Positions 34,537 through 46,854 of a DNA stretch of 64,000 nucleotides are shown here, in pieces. Made by a program: the position numbers and the translations under genes. Source of the stretch: Haematobia irritans (Eukaryota > Arthropoda > Insecta > Diptera > Muscidae). The first letter of the stretch is position 1. Each line of letters begins with the position of its first letter. The notes below the pieces were generated by a model that worked only from the letters and a program-made list of their open reading frames with translations, did no database searches and was not told the DNA's origin. The stretch lies in contig NC_134399.1 in assembly GCF_050003625.1 (NCBI RefSeq), positions 224,372,975 to 224,436,974 on the forward strand. Reading direction: 5' to 3'.

Positions 34537-34865
34537 ATGGAGGGATTTTCGTCCAGAAATTTAAAGCGATTAGCGCGTAAGGAAGAAAATAATTTTAGAG
34601 CGATTTCCCTGCGTCAATTAGCACCTTTCCAAGCGCCAGATTCAGGGGAGCCAGGGAGCCATGTGCCAGATTCAGGTAATATTTCTTATATAACTTTCTA
34701 TTTGTATATTTATTGACTAATAACATATAATCTTTTATTTCAGATGCTGTCAAGACGGAACAGTACAAAGAAAAAGATTATATAGCGGACATTAGGAAGT
34801 CGGTCAAAAACTTCAAGGGTCCCAATTCCGCAAAGTTTGTGGGTAAAAAAAAATGTAATGAATAA
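34537..34865 (+). CDS. Predicted two-exon reading frame in element X, function unknown
   Basis: Exon 1 34,537-34,675 (ATG at 34,537, 46 codons plus one base) and exon 2 34,744-34,865 (TAA stop). They are joined by a 68-bp AT-rich intron with GTAATA donor and TTTTATTTCAG acceptor, typical of small fly introns. The 86-residue product is basic at the start (RNLKRLARKE), then LRQLAPFQAPDSGEPGS with a short PDSG/PDSD repeat, then KTEQYKEKDYIADIRKSVKN and a KKK-rich end. No domain recognised. It is the right size for the first exons of a transposase or accessory gene retained in a deletion derivative; exon 2 may instead splice on at GTGG|GTAAAA. Upstream are a poly-T/TTTCAG stretch and the MITE. 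I call it from splice-consistent frame and codon texture only. Confidence 0.5.
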
Positions 34866-35456
34866 ATATATACCAGTTATTATAACAGTATTACCTAGTA
34901 TTAAATATTGTATTGAAATATTATTACCAAATATATATTAATTGTTATAATATATAAAACCAAAAAATAGTTATTTAGAATATTATTTGCATATTTTTAG
35001 GAAAAAACTAAAAATACATCATATTTTTATAGTTTACCGGCGAATCGGGTGGTAAATAGGGGTGCTTAGCTCTAGATTACTTTTATAAATAGAAAGTAAA
35101 ACTGGTTTACTCCATCGTTCCCATTACCGAGTAAAACACAATATTCAATAATCGTCATCCGAAGCCCTTAAGCATTGGTAATGCCGTTGTAATGGGCTAT
35201 CATTATGCTTTCATTTACCTTGTCATGGAAATTGCGAAGTACTTGACTGCCTATGACACGCCAACGTAAAAGTAATGCGGAAAATTGATCGGAAACGTGG
35301 AGTAGTTGTCTCGACAAAATCGGTTGGATATAATCGATTTGGTAATGACGTTTTTTTACCACTGGGGTACTATTTAGAAATGAGAACAGATTATTATATA
35401 ATAGCTTCTCAAATATATTGTCGATTATTGGCAGTACAGATATCGGTCGAAATTTA

Positions 35457-36535
<1,079 letters not shown>

Positions 36536-36711
36536 TACGTGCATTACGCGATAGGTTAGCGCTACCTACTAATTGTAGCATTTTTTTTCCTGGAAGTCAT
36601 ATTCGATTATAAGAAAGTCATAATTCCAAATGTAATTTCTACTCATCTACAGATGTCTCCCTGGTAATTTTTGAGGAACATGACAAAATAGTGTCACTAT
36701 TCTCTACTGAC

Positions 36712-37532
36712 CAGTGTTGCCAATTTGGTGCTTTTAGCACCAAATTTAGTGCTTTTTGATTTCTAAAAAGCACCAAATTGCCTTTTTGGTGCCTTTTCAA
36801 AAAAGCACCAACTTGGTGCTTTCTGGCATTTTCATTTAGTGCTTTTTTTATTTTGAACAGTATTAAGTTTAATTGATACAAAAATTTTGATTAGACTTTC
36901 AAGAGCCGAAGAAACTCAAATTTATTGCCAAATATAGAATTTGATTGTTATGAAGTTGGTATTGATTTTTTTTAATTAATATTGTTATTTAGGGTATTCT
37001 GTAGGAAAGTCGAGCGATGAGTGTCGAATTTTTGAATTTGGTAAAGATGTCATTAAAAACGTTTGTATTAAATCCACAAAAGCACGCACAATGAAATAAG
37101 CAATAGACTCCTTCCATACATTAATATTTTGAAAGTTGAAAAACATCACTGATCAAAATGAATTGGACGAAAGCATTAAAACTGATCAAGGTGTATATTT
37201 GAATAGCGGCTCATAATGGTAAGTACTAAGTTTGAGTTTTGCCGCTAAAGTGAAAACTATATCACTAAAAATGGACATAATATTATGCATATTTGATGCA
37301 AAGTAATTGTGAAAAAAATGACTATTTTAGCGGCTAAACTCGATCTTAATACCCACCTTAACTTCTTGAAATTCAATTCACAAAAGTTCGATAATACATC
37401 TTCGGAAGGTTTTTGTTTTTTTTTTTTTTTTTTAGTAGAGCATTTAATTTTCGATTTTGTGGTGGAAGGTGGTATGTTAGGATTTATAATATTTTTTTGG
37501 TGCTTTTTGACCTTGGGGAGTTGGCAACACTG
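36712..37532. mobile_element. hAT element, non-autonomous (821 bp)
   Basis: Ends CAGTGTTGCCAATTTGGTGC and, on the reverse strand, CAGTGTTGCCAACTCCCC. Perfect 8-bp duplication CTACTGAC at 36,704-36,711 and 37,533-37,540. The left 150 bp repeats GGTGCTTTT/AAAAGCACC on both strands. No hAT transposase domain. A smaller inverted-repeat insert lies at about 37,216-37,358. Confidence 0.93.
37216..37358. repeat. Small inverted-repeat element P1
   Basis: Ends GGTAAGTACTAAGTTTGAG and, on the reverse strand, GGTGGGTATTAAGATCGAG, both running into TAGCCGCTAAA-type sequence. Same family as 38,308-38,548. Nested in the hAT element. Confidence 0.65.
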
Positions 37533-37540
37533 CTACTGAC

Positions 37541-38307
37541 CCATTGCAAAATATTTTCTTGTATGTAAATATGGTCAAATAAAATCAAAAGGTAATACAT
37601 TTATCGGGACGAACGTATCTAACATAAAATTGCATCATATTGTAATATTTGAGACTCAGCACTGGCTACATTTCATTTATATACAAGTTTTGATACAACA
37701 TGCCGTTGCCTTTGATGGTACTGCAATATTGCTTATTCCTTTTGCTACCTATATCATGCATTTTTTATAGATAGCCTGTAAATTATACAATCTTTGTAAT
37801 GCATGCATATGCAAGCAAGAAGCATTTGCATGCTGGATATGGAATTCGAAAGTTATTTTGACCAGATATTGTAAAAAACGACAACAATCTTTCGAATGTC
37901 ATTCAATCTATTTACTACTATGATATGGAAATGTTTTAGTTCTGTGATTACTAGGGAGTAGGTATAGTAAATGTGGCATCAATTTGAATTTAATTTGTTA
38001 TGGAAGAAATCAATATACATATATAGTAATGCATGACTGCAGTTTATGCAGAACGAAAAATCCATAAGCATGTTAACCGTAACTTTAAATTCCAACTCCT
38101 AATTCGCCTTCAAGTAGCAATTACATATATTACTTTTCAAAAAGAGTCTTTAAAATAATGGTTTGAAGGTTTTAATGTTTTTAAAACACTTTCCAGCTTT
38201 ATTGTTTTTATTTAGTGAGTTTAATAACAGCGATGAAATGTTGAGATTTATTAAAGTCAAGTGGACTCGGTTAAATGGAATGTTCATCGTCCTCTAATAC
38301 TCTCTTA
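37541..38307. other. No gene recognised
   Basis: AT-rich spacer without coding or named repeat. Confidence 0.45.
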
Positions 38308-38548
38308 AGGTGAGTATTAAGTTTAGCCGTTAAAAACGTCATTTTTTCACGATTACTTTTCTTTAATAATCCATTTTAAGGAATACAAACTTTGTGAAAA
38401 TTTGCTTTGCGCTATTCCCCATCAAGTTATAATGAAATCTGCAACAAATATGTATAATTTTATGCCATTTTTACTGATTTATTTTTCCTTTCAGTGAAAA
38501 AATGATGATTTTAGCGGCTAAACTCGAGCTTAATACCCATCTTTAGGG
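38308..38548. repeat. Small inverted-repeat element P2 (~240 bp)
   Basis: Left AAGGTGAGTATTAAGTTTAG, right (reverse strand) AAAGATGGGTATTAAGCTCG continuing to GTTTAGCCGCTAAAATC. Flank TTA on the left and TTA on the right are compatible with a short duplication. Confidence 0.65.
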
Positions 38549-38693
38549 TAAGTGATGTGGTGTGAAAGTTGTGTCATCTACAAACGGATCGTATTATTCT
38601 TTGAGTTCATTGTTGTTACATTACTTCTTCCTAGGGGGCACAACACGCTGACGGGCCTCTTTACAGCACAAGTAAATTTTCCTTTAGTTCCTG

Positions 38694-39817
38694 CACGCAG
38701 AACGATCATATTCGAAGAGCAAAATAATATGATAGCAGCTATTTTTGCGGCGACCATGTAACATTTTAACCTGCAACCATGTTGGCTCAGTGAACATGGT
38801 TCTAAGAAAAATACTATTGTCCTCATCTAAAATGTTATTATATTGATAAAAAGAATTTTGTTTCCATTAAAAGACAATGGTCACGATCTAGAATGTTATG
38901 TTATTCGTCAAAAATGTTTTTCTTCTAGTTACAAGAACATGGTCACAACCTAAAATGTTTTGATTTTTATGAAAAAACTTTTTTCGTCGTCGAAAAAAGG
39001 ACGCCACTTGAGAAAAGAAAACACAAAATCAACTTTGTTTATTTGTTTTTATATATTTATAAACAAATTAATTGTTTATTTGTATTTATAATGTCGTGTA
39101 CACAAACATCACATATTTTTACACACTCTAGTTTGGTTCAATTTCAACAATAAGTAATCATTCCATATTTACTTCGTGCCCATCAAATGTACAAACGCAC
39201 ACATCATGTAACTGCAAATAAAAATAAATTATACCATATATCAAAATGCAGAACAAAAACCAGGTATATTTTTTCAATTACACTTTCCTTTTTTGTATTC
39301 ACATAAAACCACGTGCCATTTCTGAATAAATAAATTAACACAAAACACAATAATTCCGTATTCTCGGTCCATTCCAAGAAACAATCAACACACGACTGAC
39401 GCGCAAAATGAAAATCGTGTGTACCTGCTCAATGTTTTTATAAAATTCTTGTCGCTGCAAAAAAATTAAATGGTCACGAAAACAATGTACATGGTCTTTA
39501 TGGCCATGTAATGGTTGTAGACATGTCTATACGTAAACTATAAAAATACTTTTTTCTCTGCAAAAAAGTAAAAAAAAAATGAATGGTCAGGTACATGATT
39601 TTCCTGATATAATGGTCTCAAATTCTATCATTTAAATAATAGAACATGTTTGCGGCATTTGAGAACCATTTAAATGCTTATTGCCAACATATATTTTTCT
39701 CCACTCGAAAATTATTTTTACAAAGACAAAATACATGGTTTTCGGGACAATTACATACTCTAAATAAGCATTAAATGGGTGCGGCAACCATGTCCAAACA
39801 TGTTTTTTCTGTGCGTG
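38694..39817. mobile_element. G-family inverted-repeat element copy 1 (1,124 bp)
   Basis: Ends CACGCAGAACGATCATATTC and, on the reverse strand, CACGCACAGAAAAAACATG. TG at 38,692-38,693 and 39,818-39,819. Interior dense in ACATGGTC/GACCATGT and AACATGTTT motifs. Its termini resemble the F family. The copy at 59,251-60,402 is inverted. Confidence 0.88.
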
Positions 39818-40655
39818 TGCGTGTTATCGAACGCTCTCAAGACGAAATATTTGTCGTTCTTATACCTTCAACTTTGTCATTCCGTTTGTAACACATCGAA
39901 ATATTGCTCTAAGACCCCATAAAGTATATATATTATCGGTCGTGGTGAAATTCTGAGTCGATCTAAGCATCTCCGTCCGTCAGTCCGTCCGTCCGTCTGT
40001 TGAAATCACGTTAACTTTCGAACGAAACTAGCTATCGACTTGAAACTTGGCACAAGTAGTTGTTATTGATGTAGGTCGGATGGTATTGCAAATGGGCCAA
40101 ATCGGACCACTTTTATGTATAGCCCCATATAAACCGACGCCAAGATTTGGCTTGCGGAGCATCTAGAAGGAGCAAAATTCATCCGATCCGGTTGAAATTT
40201 GGTATATAGTGTTAATACATGGTCTCTAACAACCATGCAAAAATTATATAGCCCCCATATAAATCGATCCCAAGATTTGGCTTCCGGAGCCTCTAAGAGA
40301 AGCAAATTTCATCCGATCCGGCTGAAATTTGGTTCGTGGTGTTATTATATGGTCTCTAATAACCATGCAAAAATTGGTCCATATCGGTCCATAATTATAT
40401 ATAACCTCCATATAAACCGATCCCCAAATGTGGCTTGCGGAGTCTCTAAGAGGAGCAAAATTCATCCAATCCGGTTGAAATTTGGTATATGGTGTTAGTA
40501 TATGGTACCTAACAACCATGCAGGAATTGGTCTATATCGGTCAATAATTATATGTAGCCCCCATATAAACCGATCCCCAGATTTGACCTCCGGAGCCACT
40601 TGGAAGAGCAAAGTTCACCCGATGCGGATGAAATTTGGTACGTGGTGTTGGTATA

Positions 40656-41852
40656 ACAGGTTGGCTGATAAGTCCCCGGTCTAACAAAGAAAACACATTT
40701 TTTTTGTCAAAATTCGTTTGTATTTTTCAACATAATTCACTTCAAGAGCGATACAACGATTATAACGACCTTCCAATTTTTTGATACCATTTTGGTAGTA
40801 CTCCTTCGGTTTTGCCTCAAAATAGGCCTCAGTTTCGGCAATCACCTCTTCATTGCAACCAAATTTTTTCCCTGCGAGCATCCTTTTGAGGTCTGAGAAC
40901 AAGAAAAAGTCGCTGGGGGCCAGATCTGGAGAATACGGTGGGTGGGGAAGCAATTCGAAGCCCAACTCATGAGCCCAATCGTTCTCAATGACTTGTGGCA
41001 CGGTGCCTTGTCTTGGTGGAACAACACTTTTTTCTTCTTCATATGGGGCCATGTTGCCACGATTTCGACCTTCAAATGCTCCAATAACGCCATATAATAG
41101 TCACTGTTGATGGTTTTTCCCTTCTGAAGATAATCGATAAAAATTATTCCATGCGCATCCCAAAAAAACAGAGGCCATTACTTTGCCAGCGGACTTTTGA
41201 GTCTTTCCACGCGTCGTAGACGGTTCACCGGTCGCTGGCCACTCAGCCGACTGTCGATTGGGCTCAGGAGTGTAGTGATGGAGCCATGTTTCATCCATTG
41301 TCACATATCGACGGAAAAACTCGGGTGTATTACGAGTTAACAGCTGCAAACACCGCTCAGAATCATCAACACGTTGTTGTTTTTGGTCAAATGTGAGCTC
41401 GCGCGGCACCCATTTTGCACAGAGCTTCCGCATATCCAAATATTGATGAATGATATAACAAACACGTTCCTTTGATATCTTTAAGGCCTCTGCTATCTCT
41501 ATCAACTTCATTTTACGGTCATTCAAATCATTTTGTGGATTTTTTTTGATGTTTTCGTCGGTAACCACCTCTTTGGGGTGTCCACTGCGTTCACCGTCCT
41601 CCGTGCTCATTTCACCACGCTTGCATTTTGTATACCAATCAATTATTGTTGATTTCCCTGGGGCAGAGTCCGGAAACTCATTATTAAGCCAAGTTTTTTC
41701 TTCCACCTTATTTTTCCCCTTCAGAAAACAGTATTTTATCAAAACACGAAATTCCTTTTTTTTTAATTTTTTTCACAATAACAAAAGTTGCATGCATTTA
41801 ATACTAGCGACGCCATATATGTGTCAGACCGGGGACTTATCAGTCAACCTAT
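40656..41852 (-). mobile_element. mariner (irritans/Himar1-like) copy 3 (1,197 bp)
   Basis: Left repeat ACAGGTTGGCTGATAAG is intact; right ends AGTCAACCTAT (two changes). TA at 40,654-40,655 and 41,853-41,854. About 70 bp of the 5' untranslated part is missing near 41,790 (AAAGTTGC joins ATGCATTTAA). Confidence 0.95.
40681..41770 (-). pseudogene. mariner transposase pseudogene (copy 3)
   Basis: The least damaged copy. The ATG position reads ATT, so the first usable ATG is at 41,742 (MIKYCFLKGKN). The frame from 41,742 covers the whole DNA-binding part, WVPREL, and the first Asp (TMDETW). The seven-T run near 41,165 then shifts it (VFLGCAW), as in copies 1 and 4. HQDKAPCH carries the second Asp, followed by a deletion around RTMAKIHELGF and PPYSPDLAPSDFF with the third Asp. 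The normal stop after NYVE is lost. Confidence 0.92.
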
Positions 41853-41997
41853 TATGGTATCTAACAACCATGCAAAAATTTGTCCATACCGGTTTTAACT
41901 ATATGTATCCCCCATTTAACACGATCCCCACATTAGACCTCCGGAGCTCTTGGAGGAGCAAAATTCATCCGATCCGGTTGAAATTTGGTACGTGGTG

Positions 41998-42301
41998 AAT
42001 TTTGGTTGGCAATGGTTAGCAGGCTCCCCTTGCATTCAGAAGGTCGTTGGTTCGCTTCCTGCTTCGACCGAACACCTGGTGACATTTCTGAGGGTTGCAA
42101 AACTTCTCTAGGTGGTTTCACTGCAATGTGGAACGCCGGTCGGACTCGGCTATGAAAAGGAGGTTCCTTGTCATTGAGCTTAACATGGAATCGGGCAGCA
42201 CTCAGTGATAAGAGAGAAGTTCACCAATGTGGTATCACAATGGACTGAATAGTCTAAGTGAGCCTGATACATCGGGCTGCCACCTAATCGAACCTAACCT
42301 A
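41998..42301 (+). mobile_element. tRNA-headed SINE copy 1 (~304 bp)
   Basis: Degraded tRNA-like head (GGCAATGGTTAGCAGGC, TTGGTTCGCTTCCTGC), a central body (ACATTTCTGAGGGTTGC, CTTGTCATTGAGCTTAACA) and a tail GTGGTATCACAATGGACTG...GGGCTGCCACC ending AACCTAACCT. No convincing target duplication. Confidence 0.85.
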
Positions 42302-42596
42302 CTATGTCCTACTTGATGATGCAGCGTAACCTTCCACAAATTTCTGCAGAAACTGACTGCGAAGAAAAATCAAACTTAAGTCTTGTATTTAGAGAGAATT
42401 TTTTAATTTCACGTTTTTGACTTATTTCAGCCAATTTCCATACTACATTGTCAAAACTCTAACTGGTCATTCGTTGATTAAGCAAATGCTTAGATGAACG
42501 TTGTTGACCACGCAAACCCACGCAATTCATTTATAGGGTAGCCAAACTAAATTAAATTAGAACCTGTTTATAATTTCTTTTATACAAAATAAGTTT
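42302..42596. other. Unassigned spacer
   Basis: No coding or named repeat. Confidence 0.45.
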
Positions 42597-42882
42597 TTTA
42601 TACCCTCCACCATAGGATGGGGGTATATGAACTTTGTCATTCCGTTTCTAACACATCGAAATATTGCTCGAAGACCCCACAAAGTATATATATTCTGGGT
42701 CGTGGTGATATTCTGAGTCGATCTGAGCATGTCCGTCCGTCCGTCCGTCCGTCTGTTGAAATCACGCTAACTTCCGAACGAAACAAGCTATCGACTTGAA
42801 ACTTGGCAGTTGTTATTGATGTAGGTCGGATGGTATTGCAAATGGGCCATACCGGTCCACATTTACGTATAGCCCCCATAAT

Positions 42883-42898
42883 GGTTAGGTTAGGTTAT
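42883..42898. repeat. (GGTTA)3 patch inside family S
   Basis: GGTTAGGTTAGGTTA replaces part of a unit between GCCCCCATA and TGGTATCTAAC. Same pentamer, reverse strand, as the 3' tails of the SINE and LINE L1. Confidence 0.85.
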
Positions 42899-43779
42899 GG
42901 TATCTAACAGCGATGCAAGAAATGGTCCATATTGGTCCATAATTATATATAGCCCCCATATAAATCGATCCCCAGATTTGTCCTTCGGAGCCTCTTGGAG
43001 GAGCAAAAGTCATCCGATCCGGTTGAAATTTGGACCATGGTGTTAGAATGTGGTATCTAACAAACACGCAATAATTTGTCCATATCGGTCCACTTTTACG
43101 TATAGCCCCCATATAAAGGGTCCCCCAAATTTGGCTTGCGATTGCACTAAGTGAAGTAAATTTCATCCTATCCGGCTGAAATTTGGTAAATGGTGTTGGT
43201 ATATGTTCTTTAATGACCATGCAAAAATTGGTCCACATCGGCCCATAATTATATATAGCCCCCATATCAGCCGATCCCCAGATTTGACCTCCGGAGCCAC
43301 TTAGAGGAGCAAAATTCATCCGATCCGGTTGAAATTTGGTACGTGGTGTTAGTATATGGTCTCTAACAACCATGCAAGAATTGGTCCATATCGGTTCATA
43401 ATTATATATAGCCCCCATATAAATCGATACCCAGATTTGTCCTGCGGAGTCTCTTGGAGGAGCAAAAGTCATCCGATCCGGTTGAAATTTGGAACATGGT
43501 GTTAGAATGTGGTATCTAACAAACACGCAAGAATTAGTCTATATCGGTCCATAATTATATATAGCCCCCATATAAACCGTTCCCCAGATTTGATCTCCGG
43601 AGCCTCTTGGAGGAGCAAAATTCATTCGATCCGGTTGAAATGTTAGTATAAGGCCGCTAATAACCATGCCAAAATTGGTCCATATGGGTCTATAGTTATA
43701 TATAGCTGAACCCCAATCACACAAAAATTGGTCCATATCGGTTCATAATCATGGTTGCCACTCGAGCCAAAAATAATCT

Positions 43780-43889
43780 ACCAAAATTTTATTTTTATAG
43801 AAAACATTGTAAAAATGTTATTTCTATAGAAAATTTTGTCAAAATTTTATTTCTTAGAAAATGTTGTCAAAATTTTATTTATATAGAAA
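43780..43889. repeat. 29-bp AT-rich direct repeats
   Basis: Three to four copies of AAAATTTTATTTCTATAGAA plus AATTTTGTC, following GTTGCCACTCGAGCC. The same block occurs at 55,945-56,037. Confidence 0.85.
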
Positions 43890-44199
43890 CTTTAAACTTA
43901 ATTATATACGTATTTAATCGGACTTTTTTAGTTTAATGTATACCACGTATGGACTATGTGGTATATATTATGGTGTTAGGAAGTTTTGAGATACCTTGCC
44001 ATCGGCAAGTGTTACCGCAACCCAAGTAATTCGATTGTGGATGATAGTCTTCAGTAGAACTTCCAACGCAATCCATGGTGGAGGGTACATAAGCTTCGGC
44101 CTGGCCAAACTTACGGCCGTATATACTTGTTTATAGTAGGGTTACGACATACGTATTATACCGTAGTAAATTTATGTCGCAAAAGTCACCGTTTGCGAC

Positions 44200-44465
44200 A
44201 AGCCAACCCTCCCCATAACGATCTTGCAATATCAGCTGGCGCACAGCATCATGGTTTCCGGAACAACAACGCATTTTGGACGGCCTTCACGAAACTCGAC
44301 GTGTAATACTAGCTGGGTTGAAATCACCATATCTTCATCACCAAAAATTGAGTTAAGTGCGCCAATGCATTGTTATTGAGATAATCCACGTTGTACAAAA
44401 TAATCGCACGAAAATGTTCACGATTTAATTTCATTTTTGGGCGAGAAGAATCATTTAAGTCGCTA
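44200..44465 (-). pseudogene. Second mariner family, transposase N-terminal fragment
   Basis: Minus strand, N-terminus near 44,440 (NREHFRAII). Continuing through several frame breaks: CIDEL-type helix, FGDE, FREGRPKCVVVPETM (compare the GRPK..VVPE linker of mariners in the DD34D group) and ADIARS-type text. Clearly not the Himar1-like family. Continues at the 5' side in 45,045-45,240 after MITE H4. Related fragments are at 56.7-57.0 and 60.4-60.5 kb. Confidence 0.6.
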
Positions 44466-45042
44466 CACTCAAAAAATAATAAATAAATTTTTTAGCGACC
44501 TATCTGGCTTTAAATCTAGGACCAATAAAAGTAAAATAAGGATACAGATCTCATTTATCAAATGTTCATTTTCTTTTCGCGGTTTATTAATAAAGTTACT
44601 CACGTGCAAATAATTGTCAGTTTAAAAATTCAAATTATAACGGATAATTCAAAGTAAAAAATGTTTTCTTAATTCCAGCAAAACTTTAAACCAAAGACGC
44701 TAAATCCACAAAATAAGTCTTAGCCTATATTTGAAGCGTTTTTATCTTAAATCTAAAGTTTCAATGTTTCAGTTAATTTAAGGGCCATTTCTTTAAATCA
44801 AAAATGTGTTTCTTTACTTTAAGCAAAAATTAGCCTTAGTTCAAAGACATGGGACTTTAACGGAGCGACCCAAATTTACAAAATTTGTGTCCTAAATTTA
44901 ATGAAAAATAATTTTTGAAGCAAAGATTATTTTTATTAAAACTTCATTATTTTAAAGAAATTTGTCCTTAATATTTTGTAAATTTCGCATCCTAAAATTT
45001 AGGTTGCGTAATCTTTAATATCACGTAAATATTTTTTCAGTG
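44466..45042. mobile_element. H-family MITE (H4, 577 bp)
   Basis: Ends CACTCAAAAAATAATAAAT and, on the reverse strand, CACTGAAAAAATATTTACGTG. TA at 44,464-44,465 and 45,043-45,044. Confidence 0.88.
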
Positions 45043-45044
45043 TA

Positions 45045-46854
45045 TAAACAACACAAATAGCGCTCGTATGTCAAAACGTTCTGAGTACGTATAGCCTTAA
45101 AAGTATCAAATTTTACGAGGCAGATTGCAACGCTAGGGTTGCCCAATTCCGCCATATAGTAGGCAACACTCATACATATATTTTTAGCGTAGCGTGAGTA
45201 TGTTCCTGAAAATTAACATTCTCAGTAGAGTGAACATATTCAGGAAAACGATTTCGTTTTGGTAAATATGATTCGCGATACAGGGTGGCTGATATATAAT
45301 TCTAACTTTTTATGTGCATCGGTAAGATCAATTACTTTAGTCCAAGTTCAATTTTCAATATGTTTTGTACTCAATCTCGCAATAGGTTTTCATCGCTGCA
45401 ACGTGGATTTCGATCAAATCTGGCCTACACTTCTCGGATAATTTCTGGTGTTGTTATCGTTTTTTTGTCGTGCCACGATTTCACCTTCATAATAATTACA
45501 GTCCAACTCGGATGTATTCCCAAACTTATTGAACATGCCCCGAGTGCATGAGTGTTTCTGACTGTACGATGTACGATTGCATGACCAAATGCATTTATAC
45601 TAATCGAAGTATGATAATGAAATCGATTTCTATACGCCTTGCCATGGCTACAGTCTAGCTGTCAGAAGGTTCTTCTTTTCTGTTGCAATTCGTCTGACCG
45701 CCTGTCTGTCCTACCTTAAGCTTTGCTTTTGGCCATTTGTTTATTTACCGAATATCTTGCTATGTGGGATTGAATGTCTAGATGGCCCCATTGGAAAATG
45801 GGTAACTATTTGGAAGTGTAGCTATCACAGCGTGTCCATTCGATTGTCGGTTATATCCTATCCTACGGATGGTGTTGTGTCACTTACATAAGTGTCAATC
45901 CGTATGTCCATCAATGACGATGATGGAGAGAATATCAACTGAAGGATAGAAGGAATAAAACTCGATTCGTATAAAGCACGTCCATACATTAATATACATT
46001 TTAGATTGTCTTTTGTATCTCATGTCCGGTTAGAGGACACATCAAATGACAAATACACACCCACTCACATAGACACACACACACACACAGAAACAAACAT
46101 AATAGGCCACAGGATGTTGCCATATCGGTATGTGTGATTTTTCCAATATAAGGTGGTGATTCCACAGAAAAATAAAAAAATAAGAATTTAACTGAATATG
46201 CAATTTTCCAGCGGAATGTTTGTGTGTAACATGTAATGTTCTGCCATCCAAACAAATGCAAATTGCCAATGTAACAGAAAAAAAACTTGTTCGAAGTATG
46301 AATCGAACATTGAAAAAAAAAATCAACGGGTAACGGGTGCGTGTTTCTGTATTCCACAGATCTTTCCAACTTGCACGTATACAGGACATGAACGAACCAA
46401 TTTTTATCCAAAACATTAATTTTTAATTCAAGAGATACCATGCAGCATCGTCCAAAGAAAAGCGAAATCATCCACGTCATCAACGGCAATGGTTACGCCA
46501 ACATCATCTCAATACAGTCATGCAAGTCAATGATGGTAACTTCACTGCAGAGATCTTCATGGGGGCAGTATGCTTTTTTTGTGGCAAATAAATCGAAATT
46601 GAGATCTCATATTTTTATATAATTCATCTACAACGGCAGATGGATACCATGCCGTTTCCTAAGGACTTACATTTTGATTTCCAATCTCAATTTCCTCTGT
46701 TGGTTAAGCTACTCTTGAAAATTAAAAAATAACCTATTTCAGGGCAATTTATACAAAAATTATATTCCATTTTTTGTGATTTCCATAACGCGTTGGTAAA
46801 ATAACGAGAATTTACCGACATAAATTAAAGAAAATCAACTAAATACGGTTGAAA
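45045..46854. other. No gene recognised
   Basis: First ~190 bp are the 5' flank of the second mariner family (GATTGCAACGCTAGGGTTGC also near 60.75 kb). The rest is moderately complex DNA. A short CA repeat at 46,072-46,090 makes the C-rich ORFs at 46,001-46,489 minus look cysteine-rich. No gene supported. Confidence 0.45.

Larger units (their letters stand above)
33829..35366 (+). mobile_element. Inverted-repeat element X (1,538 bp, unclassified) carrying a spliced reading frame
   Basis: Imperfect terminal repeats of about 45 bp: left CCCAGTGGTAAAAATTC...CCTTACCAAA...ATCGATTATG, right (reverse strand) CCCAGTGGTAAAAAAACG...ATTACCAAATCGATTATA. Flanked by GT at 33,827-33,828 and 35,367-35,368. 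Removing X plus one GT restores the LINE frame exactly (FLNS|T|CFLNDC). Terminal CAGTGG is hAT-like, but the duplication is 2 bp, not 8, so the superfamily is open. Contains a Tigger-like MITE and a two-exon reading frame. Confidence 0.85.
32415..35456 (-). mobile_element. 5'-truncated non-LTR retrotransposon (LINE L2), split by element X
   Basis: Minus strand. The 3' end at 32,415 is an AATAAAATAAAAAAAAA tail, with a 3' UTR of about 185 bp. Reverse-transcriptase coding occupies 32,602-33,826 and, after a 1,538-bp insertion, 35,369-35,456. Target is MITE H3. The 5' part (endonuclease and ORF1) is missing, as in most LINE insertions. Confidence 0.9.
39860..41997 (+). repeat. Family S copy 2, split by mariner 3
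   Basis: Leader TTTGTCATTCCGTTTGTAAC, CCGTCAGTCCGTCCGTCCG, then units with TATAGCCCCCATATAAA. The mariner splits a unit at GTTGGTA|TA|TGGTATCTAACAACC. Ends at the SINE near 41,998. Confidence 0.88.
42597..44133 (+). repeat. Family S copy 3, full-length
   Basis: Starts ATACCCTCCACCATAGG...GGGGGTAT (terminal hairpin at 42,600-42,626), leader with CCGTCCGTCCGTCCGTCTG, about nine units, a 29-bp sub-repeat block at 43,780-43,889, and the 3' end GGTGGAGGGTACATAAGC, CGGCCTGGCC, ACTTACGGCCGTATATACTTG, TTT. Defines both termini of the family. Confidence 0.92.

Noticed and set aside
35168..35362. 64-codon minus ORF at the right end of element X
   Set aside because: It overlaps the terminal inverted repeat and shows no relation to known transposases; kept out pending longer copies of X.
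42997..43600. CRISPR-like regular repeats
   Set aside because: Repeats are ~153 bp without short unique spacers, in a eukaryotic repeat family.
40063..43736. Open frames with repeated MGAIYNYGPIWTN-type text
   Set aside because: Same artefact in family S units.
46001..46489. Cysteine- and valine-rich ORFs as a secreted peptide
   Set aside because: Their striking end is the CA/GT microsatellite; no signal peptide at a plausible start and no intact family match.
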